This document shows, one piece after another, positions 9,863 to 21,667 of a DNA stretch of 64,000 nt. The translations under genes and the position numbers were made by a program. Where the stretch lies: positions 28,525,393 through 28,589,392 of the forward strand of contig NC_083644.1 in the NCBI RefSeq assembly GCF_963576545.1, written 5' to 3'. The stretch is from Limanda limanda. Taxonomy: Eukaryota; Chordata; Actinopteri; Pleuronectiformes; Pleuronectidae. The notes under the pieces were generated by a model. It was not told the origin of the DNA, did not search any database, and was given only the letters and a program-made list of their open reading frames with translations. The first letter of the stretch is position 1, and every line of letters begins with the position of its first letter.

Positions 9863-11761
9863 CTGTCTTTGACTGAGACGTAATTGTTGGTGCATTTTAG
9901 TATTTCTCGAACTGCTGATCTACCGAGGTTTTTTTCACAACTCATTTTAATACATTTTTATTTGTATAGCGCCAAATCATAAAATACATTATCCCAAGGA
10001 ACTTCACATAGTAGGTCTAGACCTAAAAATCACAACACAACAGTTTTGTGTTGATAAAAGATGTCTGAGCTGGATTAGGACTACATTGAGGTGGATTGTT
10101 CTATAACAGCAGAGAGCACGCCAGCTTTCACTCCCGTCTGCCCACCTTCCTTGTTTTCTTTGAATTGATCAGTAAACTTGAGCTTGCATTTGTATTCCAA
10201 ATGCCAAAGGCATGGTGATATGTGGGCTCGCTGTAGTGTTGAGAAGTAAAAAGTAATCTACAGACAAATACAACAGAATGAAGAGACACAGCGAGAGACA
10301 GAGGTCAGAGGTCATGTCTGAGGACCTGATGGTTCAAGCAGATTTTATGAAGGGCAGCACATGTGTCCATTTTCATGCTTGAGTATTTTGGGTTACAGTT
10401 ACATTCCTGGACCTTTGGGTCAGTGGAAACACATCAAAACACGGAGGTCTGAATAAACCCCTCATCTGTTGCTGATTAGTCATTACAAGTCATCATTTGC
10501 GCACTGTAAACACATACTTTGTGCACAATAGAACAATTTTATGCAACGTTTATTTTTGAGGCTGTGTTGGGATTGGCTGAGAATTTTTCCATGACTGCTT
10601 ACGCCCCCCTAAACTTACTTCTTTACATGCCTACATGTTTCTGTCTCGCAATGGTTGTTGCTTAGCAATAGTCAATTAATAGCACAAGGCCAACATGAAG
10701 TTTTGAAATTGAAATCCAATACATAACCTTAACTGTTGTCCTTAATAACTGTGTAGCACTCTATATGTTATTATTTCATCAAAGCTTTAGCCCTAAGTTA
10801 CAAAAGCATTGCAGCTCTAACAGTTGTACCAGATGTCATGTATATAATTCATACTGTTACAGTGTATAAGTGCCAAGAATGCTATTACAGTCCTGGTCGT
10901 ACACTTATTTCAGTGTGGCTGAACTTGACACATCTTTTTATGATACATATACTGTATACGTGAAACAATTATGACGAATGAGCACTTATGCAAACTTCCA
11001 GGCTTTGCCACAGTCAGTGCTCTCACAGAAGACGTCAGGAGCTGGCATCAAATCACCTGAGTGTCTCATATTTCCTGAGTTGGCCACTTTGCTGTGGAGT
11101 CTCCACATGCCGAGAATGGGAGGGGGAGTGCAACTGATAAGATGCACAGCGCAGTTGTAGGGAGGCACCATAGATGAAAACAACACATGTAACCCCAGCA
11201 ACAAAACAACACAAAGGTGACATCTGTAGCCTAAAATTGCTTAATATAACAAATTAAAAAATTAACAAAAACCTGAATAAAATATTACATTTTTCTAGAG
11301 AGACTACAATTTGACAAAAAAGCTTAAAAATATAATCAGTTGCCAAAATAAACACTGCACTGAAATGATTACAGTCTTTTTGATAACTTAGTCAGCAGCC
11401 TTTCCCTTCTTTTTTTTCACTCCATTATTGGAGTCAATAAAGTCGTTGGTATTTTTGTTCTTTAGAAACCCTGTCTGCAACAAACTATGTTTATACACAA
11501 CAAATTCACAAATATGCTTTGTAGAAAACATAACAGTGACCCAATTAAACATTAGCTTTTAATGTATAAAGAGGAAATGTTAAATATTTGTTGCATAAAT
11601 GTTGATAGTGAACATATGTTTAAGTGTTAGCAGACACCAATCTTGCAATATATCTACTTACAGGGACTTCAGCATATTCCGCTTTTTAGGCCTCTGTGCT
11701 AGTCATGTTCAGAGGCGTTATGTATCTCACTAAGTCCAATTCTCTTTAAGGCAATATCTCA
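9863..11761. other. Intergenic sequence, no gene seen
   Basis: No recognised repeat and no coding signal. Two overlapping short frames at 10978-11204 on opposite strands show no family resemblance. Confidence 0.5.
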
Positions 11762-11915
11762 GGTATAGGCAGAAATGGGCAGTATAGGGCCGATAAAAAA
11801 TCGAATGTAATTTGTAACAAAATACTTTAGAGTGGAGTAATTTTGTATTTAAAATACTCAAGATACTTTCTCCACGAAATCCAAAAACAATTCACGAGTT
11901 CACCCATTCTTCAAA

Positions 11916-12300
11916 ATGAGCTGGCTACCACCACGATTGTCAGAAGAAAGGAGACGAATCCACCAGCTTATGCTCCACTCAGCTGAAGATCTTGGCCTGG
12001 TGGCAGAGAGTGAAACGGCTTCCTCCAACCTCCAAGATGATGAGGAAGATGACTTCTTTGTTTCCTCAGCTGAAGAAACTCAAGTCCGGGAAAGACCGGA
12101 GATCACAAGCCACAGCAAAGCTGAGTTAGAGACCCTTCGTTTTCTGGAGGACACCAGAAAATACCTGCTTTCTCTTCAGCAGTAACCACTTATCAAGCTC
12201 CTTTTTGTTCGATTTAACACAACCCTCCCCCCTTCAGCTCCGGTTGAAAAAATTTTTTGAAATGCATCAATAGTACAAAGAAAACTCTTTACACAGAAAA
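11916..12300 (+). pseudogene. hAT transposase C-terminal fragment
   Basis: The open part at 11916-12185 encodes 89 residues: an acidic stretch DDEEDDFFVSS, then a segment ending TRKYLLSLQQ and a stop. Beyond the stop the same frame continues as FNTTLPPSAPVEKIF. This matches the C-terminal dimerisation region (hATC) of ZBED-like hAT transposases, where FNT.LPSSAPVERLFS is typical. The DDE core and BED finger are gone. A single in-frame stop and further decay past 12260 show it is not functional. Confidence 0.7.
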
Positions 12301-13390
12301 CATCAGGACGAGTGCAATGCAGCATTTCAATATAAGTTTCTGAAATAAAAAGCACTTTGTAAAACAAATAAAATCATTATAATTCATAACCGAGATCAAA
12401 TCCAGTGAGTGAAAGAGTCCAAACAAAGAGACCATTTTATGATAAGTAATTCAGGATTAAAACATTTTTATCTTTCAACGAACATTTGCACTGTTCTCGT
12501 TTGCAGGAATAATATTCCATCCGCACAGGAGGCGGTTAACAACAGAAATATTTGAAAAGTGAGTTGTTCTTAAAGGCAACTAAACTGGCTACTCAGTGGT
12601 TGGGACTCAAGAACCAAAATGGAAGGATTATTATGTCATAAGGATGTCAGGGTGAACCTGTATGAGACACTTAACACTGTAATATAGAACTATGTGGCCT
12701 ACCATGCCACTGGCCAGGGTACAGTAATAGAGAAGTAAGTAGGCTACTCACTTGATAAATTACCTGTTCACTTTTGTATTGATTTACTTTACCTTTTATT
12801 TTTATTCATTTTTCTGTGCAGAACTTGATGTACAGTAATTTATTAAGGCTCTTTACCTGTGTACAACTGGTTTTAATTCTAGATTTTGCTTTTATAGTTT
12901 ACATAGGCCTTATGTGTGATGCTATTCATATGTGATGAATAATTTCTTGTTGATACAAAGCCAAAGTTTATGGGCTGTTAAGTCCCATTAATATATACAC
13001 TACCGTTCAAAAGTTTGGGATCTTTTAGAAATTACCTAATTTTTCAAAGAAAAGCAATGTTTCAATGTAGATAACATTAAATTTATCAGATATACACTCT
13101 ATACATTGTTAATGTGGTAAATGACTATTCTAGGTGGAAACGTCTGGTTTTTAATGAAATATCTACATAGGTGTATAGAGGCCCATTTCCAGCAACTATC
13201 ACTCCAGTGCTCTTATGGTACATTGTGTTTGCTAATCGCCTTAGAAGACTAATGGATGATTAGAAAACCCTTGAAAACCCTTGTGCAATTCTGTTAGCAC
13301 AGCTGAAAACTGTTTAGCTGGTGAGAGAAGCTATAAAACAAACTTCCTTTGAGCTAGTTGAGTATCTGAAGCATCACATGTGTGGGTTCG

Positions 13391-13474
13391 ATTATATCTA
13401 TCTCCACTGGCATCCAATACAAAGTCCTTCTCCTCACTAACAAAGCCCTCCATAACAAGTCCCCATCCGACCGA
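13391..13474 (+). mobile_element. LINE reverse-transcriptase scrap inside the Tc1 copy
   Basis: The sequence is absent from the sister Tc1 copy. It reads, across one frame, HWHPIQYKVLLLTNKALHN, which is the conserved HWLP...KILLL..KAL block near the C terminus of L2/CR1/Rex-type reverse transcriptases (compare 21668-22294). It may derive from template switching or a repair patch. Confidence 0.55.
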
Positions 13475-13591
13475 TTATGGCCAGAAAAAGATAACTTTCA
13501 TGTGAAACTCGCCAGTCTATTCTTGTTCTTAGAAATGAAGGCTATTCCATGCTAAGAAACTGAAAATTTCCTACATATTAGAGTCTCTAGT

Positions 13592-13993
13592 TTGAGAAAT
13601 AGACGCCTCACGGGTCCTCAACTGGCAGCTTCTTTAAATGGTACCCGCAAAACACCAGTGTCAACGTCTACAGTAAAGAGGCGACTCCGGGATGCTGGCT
13701 TTCTAGGCAGAGTGGCAAAGAAAAAGCCATATCTGAAACTGGCCAATAAAAATAAAAGATTGATACACAGACATTGGATAGAGGAAGATTGGAAAAAAGT
13801 GTTATGGACAGACAAATCAAAGTTTGAGGTGTTTGGATCACACAGAAGAACATTTGTGAGACGCAGAACAGGTGAAAAGATGCTGGAAGAGTGCCTGACA
13901 CCCTCTGTCAAGCATGGTGGAGGTAATGTTATGGTCTGGGGCTGCTTTGGTGCTGGTAAAGTGGGAGATTTGTACAAGGTAAAAGGGATTTAA
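13592..13993 (+). pseudogene. Tc1-like transposase, partial
   Basis: The 133-codon open frame covers the second helix-turn-helix (STVKRRLRDAG), the linker and the first catalytic Asp (WTDKSKFEVFG), then stops at the truncation (GDLYKVKGI). The remaining catalytic Asp and Glu lie beyond the truncation and are lost, so it cannot be active. It lacks the extra T near 42203 that frameshifts the other copy. Confidence 0.8.
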
Positions 13994-14075
13994 AATAAGG
14001 AAGGCTATACATTTATTTGAGGGGTATTTTGTATCAAAATACATTTTGACATTTTTGCCCATCTCTGGGTATGGG

Positions 14076-14402
14076 AGTGTCTTAATTTCATAAATTTGGC
14101 ACAAACATTCATTTGGATTCAAGGATGAAAACTATGGGAGTCAAAGGTGAAGCTCACTGTAACTTTGGTCAAAACTCAAGAGTTAACGTGTTGATTTGAC
14201 AAATTTTCAGACAAACTTCTAACAGGATAAAATGATGAAGAGACGTCATTTCATATCGAAAATCAATGGTCCTAAAAACACTTTTCTGCTCATTATTCAA
14301 GCCCTAACCCAGAAAGAAAGGATATTTGTACCACATTTACTGCAACTTGGTTGGCAGAGGCAAACAACAATAAGTAGTTTAGGATTGTGTTTAGGGTTTT
14401 AC
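14076..14402. other. Intergenic sequence, no gene seen
   Basis: Non-coding stretch between the hAT and the next nest of elements. Nothing recognised. Confidence 0.5.
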
Positions 14403-14756
14403 TAGCCTGATGTTGTCATTCCTGATACTGTCATTCTAGTCAGAATATGAGTCTGAGACCGCTCCATTGGGCTGTGATTATGGGGCGTGTTCCAACCGAA
14501 CCAGGGAAAAAAATGCCTCTTCACTCAATTGGATAGACCTACAACCAATCAGAGCAGGGGTGCCTAATACGTCGATCGCGATCAACCGGTCGATCGCGAA
14601 GGCAGTGTGGGTCGATCGCACAACTGGACAAGAGGCAGTCACGTGGACGCTCCGGCGCACGTACCCACTTTTTTTTTTTTTTGCCGTCGCCGCCGCCGCC
14701 ACGCCCCCCGCCCTGGACGATGTTGCGAACGTCATCCGCGGCAGACTGCTCGTCAC

Positions 14757-15260
14757 GCCGGGTTCAAAACGGACGCTGAAGCGACGCCGAAGCGCGCCGC
14801 GCTAATCCCTAGAGCGCCGGCGCTTGGCTTGTCACACCGGACGCTGAAGCGCCACGCTAATAATATCACATACTTTTGCTGTTATCTGCCTGCAGTAAAA
14901 ACGGCATTTAATCATTTTTTTCAAGCATATACTTACTTGTTGCTCCAACATTAACTGCAACACAGCCCAACATGTGTCTTCTTTGTCTCATATGTGCTGA
15001 GGATCATACAGCTCACTGTACTTCTCCACTTAAATTATTAATTTAATATCATCCATCTTCAAGAACTTCTCCGCTGTTTGCTATGTCGGGTGTGGAGGGT
15101 AAATTACGTATTCTCCACTCAAACCTATGTGGAGAATACGTAGCCCCCCTCCCTCGCTCTCTCTCTCTTTTAATCTATATGACTGCTTGTGGCTGGGCAG
15201 AGGGGGACATTTAATAATCTGATTGGTAAAATTGGTAAAATTAAATCTCCAGGACAACAG
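14757..15260 (-). mobile_element. Harbinger-like remnant nested in the hAT
   Basis: It begins GCCGGGTTCA and repeats GACGCTGAAGCG. On the minus strand it matches the element at 9048-9592, including the MADF exon region and the conserved GTGTGGAGGGTAAATTACG stretch. The far end is indistinct. Confidence 0.6.
14937..15056 (-). pseudogene. MADF-domain exon, second decayed copy
   Basis: The minus strand starts at ATG (15054-15056): MDDIKLII, a stop, VEKYSELYDPQH, another stop, then a frameshifted remainder up to the donor-like GTAAGT at 14931-14936. It is the same exon as at 9340-9471, with more stops. Confidence 0.55.
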
Positions 15261-15555
15261 AAGGGGAATACAAACTACGGGATGCATATTAAATCATTTA
15301 TATCATATAAAATATGTTATCAATATCGTTTAAAATCATTTCTCAGTGTGTTTCCTGAAAAAAAAAAAAGAGGGGGTACGTGCGGCGGGGGGGGGGGGGT
15401 AGATCTTGTCGAGCTGGTAATTTCAAGAGTAGCTCACAAGCCAATAAAGTGTGGGCACCCCTGAATCAGAGCAACGTAGTATGTGACGTATGTTAAGCGA
15501 CATTTTGAGTTATTTACTAAGTCAGACAGTCAAGACTTTCTCTTACCATTTGTAA

Positions 15556-16090
15556 GTAGGGGTGTCACAATACCAAAAATTCAGTCGTCGGTGCCAATAC
15601 CAGTAAAATAACACGAATCTCGATGCCAATTTCAATACCACAGTAAAAAAAACAACAACAACACAGCGTGTTTCCTCATTGAGATCTTTATTACAAGATG
15701 AGCAACTCTTGTGGCAGACGGAATCCGTTCAATGGGTACACTTGTAAATAAGCGAGCTGTACTCCTAAGCCCCACTGCGAGCTAGCTCGATTTGACGGTT
15801 GTCCACCTCTCAGTCCAGTTGTTGTCACGCCCTCACTCCCGGAACCCCTCACCCAGACCCGGGTCTGTCCGGGTTCCCTTCCCCCTGAACTGACGGTCCG
15901 TGTGCGGACATGAGGCCGAGCAGCGGAGGATAGCTCCGGGCCGCTTCCTCCAGCTGCTAACATCCTTGCTGTGCTGCGTTCAGGGCAACCACGTTCAGGG
16001 CAACCTCCTGCCACATAGTGAACATGCAATAGTTTTATCGATGAAAAAATAATGTCCACCTCGTCGTGCACGCCGAGTTGCATCGCCATG
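15556..16090. repeat. Mosaic of transposon modules
   Basis: It begins TAGGGGTGTCACAATACC, a hAT-like terminus. It then carries at 15764-16000 the GC-rich module also found at 655-1045, partly inverted relative to it. It ends with ATCGATGAAAAAATAATG, similar to the right end of the 548-4864 element. I read it as a degenerate relative of that element. The minus-strand 132-codon frame here is accidental. Confidence 0.5.
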
Positions 16091-16199
16091 CCTTGATCGC
16101 GTTTCTTTGTTCCTCTTTCAAAATGAATGCGCTATCGATATCTTCTAAAACAGACTCAATGGCAGCATCTACACATCTCAATTCTCCAGCGGCAGGCAT
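16090..16199 (-). pseudogene. RecQ-like helicase N-terminal fragment (short copy)
   Basis: From ATG at 16197-16199 the minus strand encodes MPAAGELRCVDAAIESVLED and then FILKEEQRNAIKA, before the frame runs into unrelated sequence near 16090. The longer copy at 50191-50391 reaches the Walker A motif and identifies the family. An in-frame upstream ATG at 16220 exists only in this copy. Confidence 0.55.
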
Positions 16200-16420
16200 G
16201 TTTGTTGAAAACGAATTCAACCCAAGCGCTCTTTGGTGATGTGGTTGATTACGTTACTGTTGATCATCTGTCCATCATTGTATAAAGCCCGCCCTGACAA
16301 TTTGATTGGTCCGAACAGCTTCTGTTTGGGCTTAGTTTCTCCCCAACGGAGCGACTCCAGACCAAACTTACCGACCTCAAATGTTGTGGGCGGGGCTAAG
16401 TTCGTCTGGCACCCAGGCTA

Positions 16421-18100
16421 GGGTCTTACAGCACCGGATTAGCTTTAATACGGTAGAAGTTCAGTGACTTCAGACACAGGGTGTTTATTTACAGTCTTTA
16501 TCTCACATAAGTGTGACTCATTAAGAAATGTAACACTTCATTCGTTCCAAACAAAATGTTGTTTAAAAAATAATCAAGATAGTGATTACAATGCCTCACA
16601 AGTGGACAGGATTTCTCTTTTCAGAGATTGAGATTGTCTTAACTGGCTTAAAATAATCTTGACCTCTATAAAACATAAAATAGCCAGTATGCTTTAAATG
16701 ATATCTTGTGAGTCATGTCCAGGGAAATACTGTCCCCTCTAAGACCACTGTACAACAGGTGGGTTATAGGGCTCCCCAACACAGCATATGTTAGTTTTGT
16801 GTACAGGTATAAAAGTTATGAGATAATTCATTACGTCTTTTTTTGTGACTTCTGTGTGTGACTGTAGGATAGTGGCATATATCAGCTGGATCCTGGAGCT
16901 GGATAAACCTGGTCTCATCAATTTAGCAGAGGTTAGATCCGAAAACCAAAGAGATTATTTTATCATCCCCATAGTTGTAGCTTAAAAATCATCTATTAAT
17001 AATTTTTAAAAAACAACAACGTACCACATGCACTCACATCCTCAGTATACATGAAAGTGCATTCATTTCCTGTTATTCAGATTCTGCTCTGCTTTGCCTG
17101 TAGTGTCCTCACTCAACATGAGATATGAACCATTTATGCACATAACAAAAACTACAAGTGACATTCTTTTAATTATATAAAGTTAGAGTGAGAATTGGAG
17201 ACTGTATTTCAGGGATTAAACTGAAATTTCAGATTTTTGTTTTGCATGATTTGCAGTAAATTTCTTGCACATTTCTACTGAGAATAGATTTGTCGGAGTG
17301 TGAATTCTACCTCATTTTAGCAATTACTGCACCTGCTCATATTCATCACATCACATTGCTTCTTTATATGCAAACTTGAATAGCACCTATCTGTAGAGGT
17401 CAGGTTCATGTCCCCAATTCTAGACCGCAGGGTGATTTAGATGCAAGGGCACAAGGCTTGTCAGAGCCCTGTGGCAGGCGTGGCCTACCATTGTGGTAGG
17501 ATGCACCTGGGGCTGCAGAAATACAATACATAAAACACACACACTGTTGTTTATTCGTCCGCCTAGTGAAATGAAGCTACTTTGTCATGTGTAATATGTA
17601 TATATTTATATAAATGATTGTGTGTGTGTGTGAGAAAGTTAATAGCTTGTAAATTGACCTGGGATATGTTGCATTGTCATTGGATTAGTAAAATAAAATT
17701 TGTCCAAAGGCAAATACACACTTTCTAGTCAGTACACTGTTCAGCTCCAGTAAACTAGTGGATGTGAATATGACAACATTTCATTTAATGGCCATTTGCC
17801 TGAGTGTTAGCTTTACACTCTGGTATGTTTACAAGAGTTTTCATTTTATTGAGAACACATGAAACATGAATAAAATGTTAAAATTGTCTTGCTTTGTTTT
17901 ACATTAACACTGTCAAATTCAAGCATTCTTTGGTGAAATTATAGAGAAGGCTATGAAAAGATGGACAACCGGCCTTAGACTGTAGTGCCTATGTTTGGTC
18001 AATGGCTGCCTTCTCAGAACTTGAGCAAGGAGTTGTTCCTGAGAGGAAATACATATATTACTTCACTAAATCCCACTACTCTGACCACAGAGGGAGTATA
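16421..18100. other. Intergenic sequence, no gene seen
   Basis: AT-rich non-coding DNA. No repeat family or exon was recognised. Confidence 0.5.
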
Positions 18101-18221
<121 letters not shown>

Positions 18222-18789
18222 GAGGGAGTGACCCAGTGTCGTCCACTAGAGAGAATGAGCAAAGGTCCAGCTGTGTGTGCGAGAGAGATTATAAAATTGC
18301 GATTGCACTGACCTCAGTGAGAGCGTCAGACTGAAAGCACAAATGATGTAACACAGCACATGAGGAGAGCAAGAGATGGACAGAGCCAAGCAACACAACG
18401 TGTGGGGAAGACGGAAAGAGAGGAAAATGTAACAGAGACAAGAAAAAACAAGATAATGACAAGACTCGGATGCGTAGTGCAGTTTCCAGCAGGTGGGGCA
18501 TTAACAATTCAAATCACATGTCTTCTGGTAATTTGCATGCTATAGCTAATTTAAAGGTTGCTATGGATAGACATCTATCTTTATGTAAACATGATTTGTG
18601 GTGACACTGAATCTAAACAGTCACTGGTCCTGACAAACTGATACTGATTAATTCACTGTTTGAATCTTCTCATAAGTGGCAAGCAGCATACATTATTCCC
18701 TGTCCAAATTGACCCCTAAACCCTACCACTTGGCCCTACCCCTCTCCAAGCCAGTAAAAGAGACAGAATCTGAGCTAAGCTTGGCCCCG
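18222..18789. other. Intergenic sequence, no gene seen
   Basis: A purine-rich stretch at about 18360-18450, otherwise featureless. Confidence 0.5.
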
Positions 18790-19075
18790 AAGGCTGTTCC
18801 ACTCCCAACCCTAAACTAGTCCTGGCGGATCTCCGGTCACAGGAAAATGGAATAGATTGGCTGGGACTTGGGCTCATTCAGGACGGGAGATTGGAGCCTG
18901 TAAACCCCACGTCTTTGCAGAGACCTGGCTCTGTCACTGTATGAGCTGTTCCACTTGATGGGCGGACTGTGTTCTGCAATGACAGAACAAAGGATACCAG
19001 TGTGACGGGGGGAGGCGGACTTTGTGTTTGCATTAATGATGGTTGGGTGAATGTTAGGTACATCTTGCTTATTAG
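18790..19075 (+). mobile_element. LINE endonuclease-domain scrap
   Basis: Across shifting + frames I read VPLPTL near 18798, FAETWL near 18913 and RGGGLCVCINDGW near 19007. These are the ordered landmarks (VPLP..., FTETWL, RGGGVCVYIND) of the apurinic-endonuclease-like domain of L2/Rex/RTE-type LINEs. Stops and frameshifts are frequent. No continuity with the LINE 3' end at 21.7 kb can be shown. Confidence 0.55.
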
Positions 19076-21667
19076 ATATTGGTATGCCGACTTAACGCTA
19101 ACCCTCTTTCCAGAGATTTGTTACTGATGGCTACATTCCTGAAGATGTAAATTCAAATTCACACAAATTGAGTGAATTCATCAGCAGGGAGTTTTTGTAC
19201 TATTTTATATTTGTGCATCTGTAACTTTGTTGCATTATGATGATTAAATTGGTTGTGAAAGTGCCTTTACTACTGTCTTTAGTCTAGGTAAGCACGCACT
19301 AGGACACACATTTTATTTGTGAGGTTTTTTTATTAAATGAAAATGTTGTGAATGGGAAGCACTCTCACAAAAAATCTTAATCGCCTAACTCTGTGATGTG
19401 GCATCATGAAAATGTGTTGTTCCATTCCTCAAACTTGATTACATCAGTTCATTTAGTTCAATTTGCTATATGCCAACTCAACCAGCCACCACTTTGTGGG
19501 GGAAGCTAAACAGACACTCAAATATGGAGACATCAAGGAAGAGAGGCTTTAATCTCTTTTCTGTAATTTAGTATTTCCTGTCTATCCAATTACTCTTGTG
19601 ATATATAAAACTACATGAACAGGGGAACAGAGTGAGAGTGAAAAGTATAAAAAATGAGGCAAGCTTCAGCAGAGGGAAACAAGGAAGAAAGATTGTTAAC
19701 CAGTGTGTTATTGTGAGGGATTCTGGTTGTCAAGGCAATAGAGGGGGAAACCCACACAGCTGTTGTCCAGCATGTTACATTCAAGTCCAATGAAGGAATG
19801 TAGACACTGTTCAAGGATTTGTAATAGAAAGTACTGTCCCTCTGGAACTTTTGGTAAAATAGTTGCTTTAGCGATTGTTTATGACACTGGCATCTAATGT
19901 GACAAACACATTTAAATCACCAGAAGAAAAATACGAGATTACAATTTTATGATAATATACCAAGACTAGAATCAAATATAAACTAACTGCTGGAACTTTT
20001 TAAAGTCTGTGTTACAGAAAGGAAAAACACCAGAAAGAACCAAATATTGCAAAAGGTGTGCGTTAAGTTGTGTCACAGGTTTAGTTTCATGAATGCAGCA
20101 TGACGTAAGGAGAGAGGGACCAAAGTCAGGAGGGTTGGACTAGGATGGATTGCAATGGCTAGTGTAACGTCTCTTCAGGATCAGTTGGCTCCTGATTGGC
20201 TAGTGGGGGAGGAGGATAGACCAATGGCAGTATCTTACTGTTCTGCTGATCACCGGGCTGGGTTTCATCATGTGAGAGGCCCAGTGCTCTCTCTAACACA
20301 AAGCAGATGTCCTCAACCCTACTGGTACCACTAACACTCTCACTGTAGCAATGGAGAAATCCCCATATCCCATATGTTTCTTCCTTCACTCCTTTTTACT
20401 TCTCTGCATTACTTGTTACCTTTCTCCCTTTCCCCTTTTGCTCTTTCGTAATTGTCCCCAGTGCAGTGAAAAATGGCTCTGCACATGCCTGGAAAAGGGT
20501 TCTGTCAGTTTGTACTGGACCTACAACTAACTTTGTTAGGAAACTAACTTTCCTCAAAACTCCTCAAATCCATCTGAAAATAGATATATAGGAGATACAT
20601 TGTGGTGTGCTGTTTTCAAGATTACACTTGGGAAATGTAAAAATTCACGTCACATGACTCTACTTGTTGGGGGCAGAACACAGTGTGAGTTGGATCTAGC
20701 CTGAAGCTCAGTGTGTGTAATGCTTAACTGAGGGAAACTGGCAAAAAAAATAGAAGGAAGTGAGCAGATATCTACTGTACGTGTGCACCAGAGGAAGCAC
20801 ATGGTTGCTAGATAGTGGAAGGTGCATTTTTACTATAGAGGGTGACTGCATAGGTTAACATGTTTACACAAGAGAAATCTCCACATTCAGCTCATACAAT
20901 ATGTGCAGTATGTCGCTGTTCATTCATGATGTCATTCATTCTTTACCTGACATATTACTCATGCTGCACCACATTCACAGTTAGAGGTAAGACCCTCCGC
21001 TGTTTAAATATCCAATTTGTGACCTCCAAGCCCTCTACATGCATGACGGCAAACATAAACATAAAACATGGCTGACTTTGACAAGCTGTCGTGGAATGTA
21101 GCATCAGCCTCCTGGCCTACAGTAACCATGGCTCTACCATCTTTCAGCTCCCTGAGTCTTTCCCACACAACTACTCACCTATATTCCCCTGTACTCTCTT
21201 CCTATCTAAATTAGCAGGTGTCCACTCACTCCCTGCCACATGGTCTTTTGTGATTTGCTTGTCATAGCCTTCCAGCCTTCACACCTGACCACCACAGATT
21301 TTGCCATGCTGCCTGTTTTATCTGCCTGCCAGTTGCCATCAACTGCCTAAACCCCGAATTCACCTGCTCTTTGCCCATCTGTGTTCTGCCTGCTGAGCCC
21401 TTAACAAAGGTGAAATAGTTTGAACTTTTGCCTGAGTTTTAGAGTTGTGCTATTGCACATATCCACCCCTTATGGACATGTGCAGATGGTGAAGAATCCT
21501 TGCAGACCTTTTTTGGTGCTTATGATCCAACATGTCAAACAAATCAAACCTTAATGTTCATACCTCCTGTAATACATTTAACTGGGACATTGATTAACTT
21601 GACCAATTAAACTCATACAGGCATATGCACTTTCACTGTCCTGTCTTTACATCATGCATTATCTCTC
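19076..21667. other. Intergenic sequence, no gene seen
   Basis: Non-coding DNA. A 76-codon minus-strand frame at 20159-20389 has a proline-rich end, but I find no family match or convincing splice context. Confidence 0.5.

Larger units (their letters stand above)
12998..14009 (+). mobile_element. Tc1/mariner element, 3'-truncated and internally rearranged
   Basis: The left terminal inverted repeat begins CACTACCGTTCAAAAGTTTGG directly after TA, as in the full-length copy at 41291-42871. The match to that copy stops near 14009 (AAGGAAGGCTAT), so the 3' third is missing. About 90 bp of the helix-turn-helix coding region is deleted near 13575. A foreign piece of about 80 bp sits at about 13391-13474. 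Confidence 0.8.
11770..14067 (+). mobile_element. hAT transposon, internally deleted, hosting a nested Tc1
   Basis: The left end CAGAAATGGGCA and the inverted right end CAGAGATGGGCA are hAT-type termini. Flanks are GGTATAGG (11762-11769) and GGTATGGG (14068-14075), an 8-bp TSD with one mismatch. Near the ends are TATTTAAAATAC/TATTTTGTATCAAAATAC-type subterminal motifs. The only coding remnant is the transposase C terminus at 11916-12300. A truncated Tc1 element at 12998-14009 lies inside and must have arrived later. Confidence 0.8.
14555..15463. mobile_element. hAT element, 909 bp, perfect TSD
   Basis: It starts CAGGGGTGCCTA and ends (inverted) CAGGGGTGCCCA, with a perfect 8-bp TSD AATCAGAG at 14547-14554 and 15464-15471. 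The right subterminal sequence, GGCTTGTGAGCTACTCTTG on the minus strand, is typical of a widespread vertebrate hAT family. The left end has repeated GTCGATCGCG motifs. There is no transposase; the middle is occupied by a Harbinger-like scrap. Removing the element restores ACCAATCAGAGCAACG, a continuous piece of the surrounding element. Confidence 0.85.
14403..16420 (-). mobile_element. Composite element with TAGCCTG ends and RecQ-like helicase fragment
   Basis: The left end TAGCCTGATGTTG and the inverted right end TAGCCTGGGTGCC face each other. Both are followed inward by similar modules (GTCTGAG..CGCTCCATTGGG versus GTCTGGAGTCGCTCCGTTGGG, and ACCAATCA). The right 330 bp recurs at 50278-50612, next to a longer helicase fragment. 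The inside is filled with later insertions: a hAT at 14555-15463 and a mosaic block at 15556-16090. No clean TSD was found. From memory, the termini recall the ISL2EU/IS4EU group of fish transposons, but that is unproven. Confidence 0.5.

Noticed and set aside
20159..20389. 76-codon minus-strand frame with a proline-rich C terminus, looking somewhat like a last exon
   Set aside because: No recognisable family, no upstream exon and no poly(A) signal in a suitable place.
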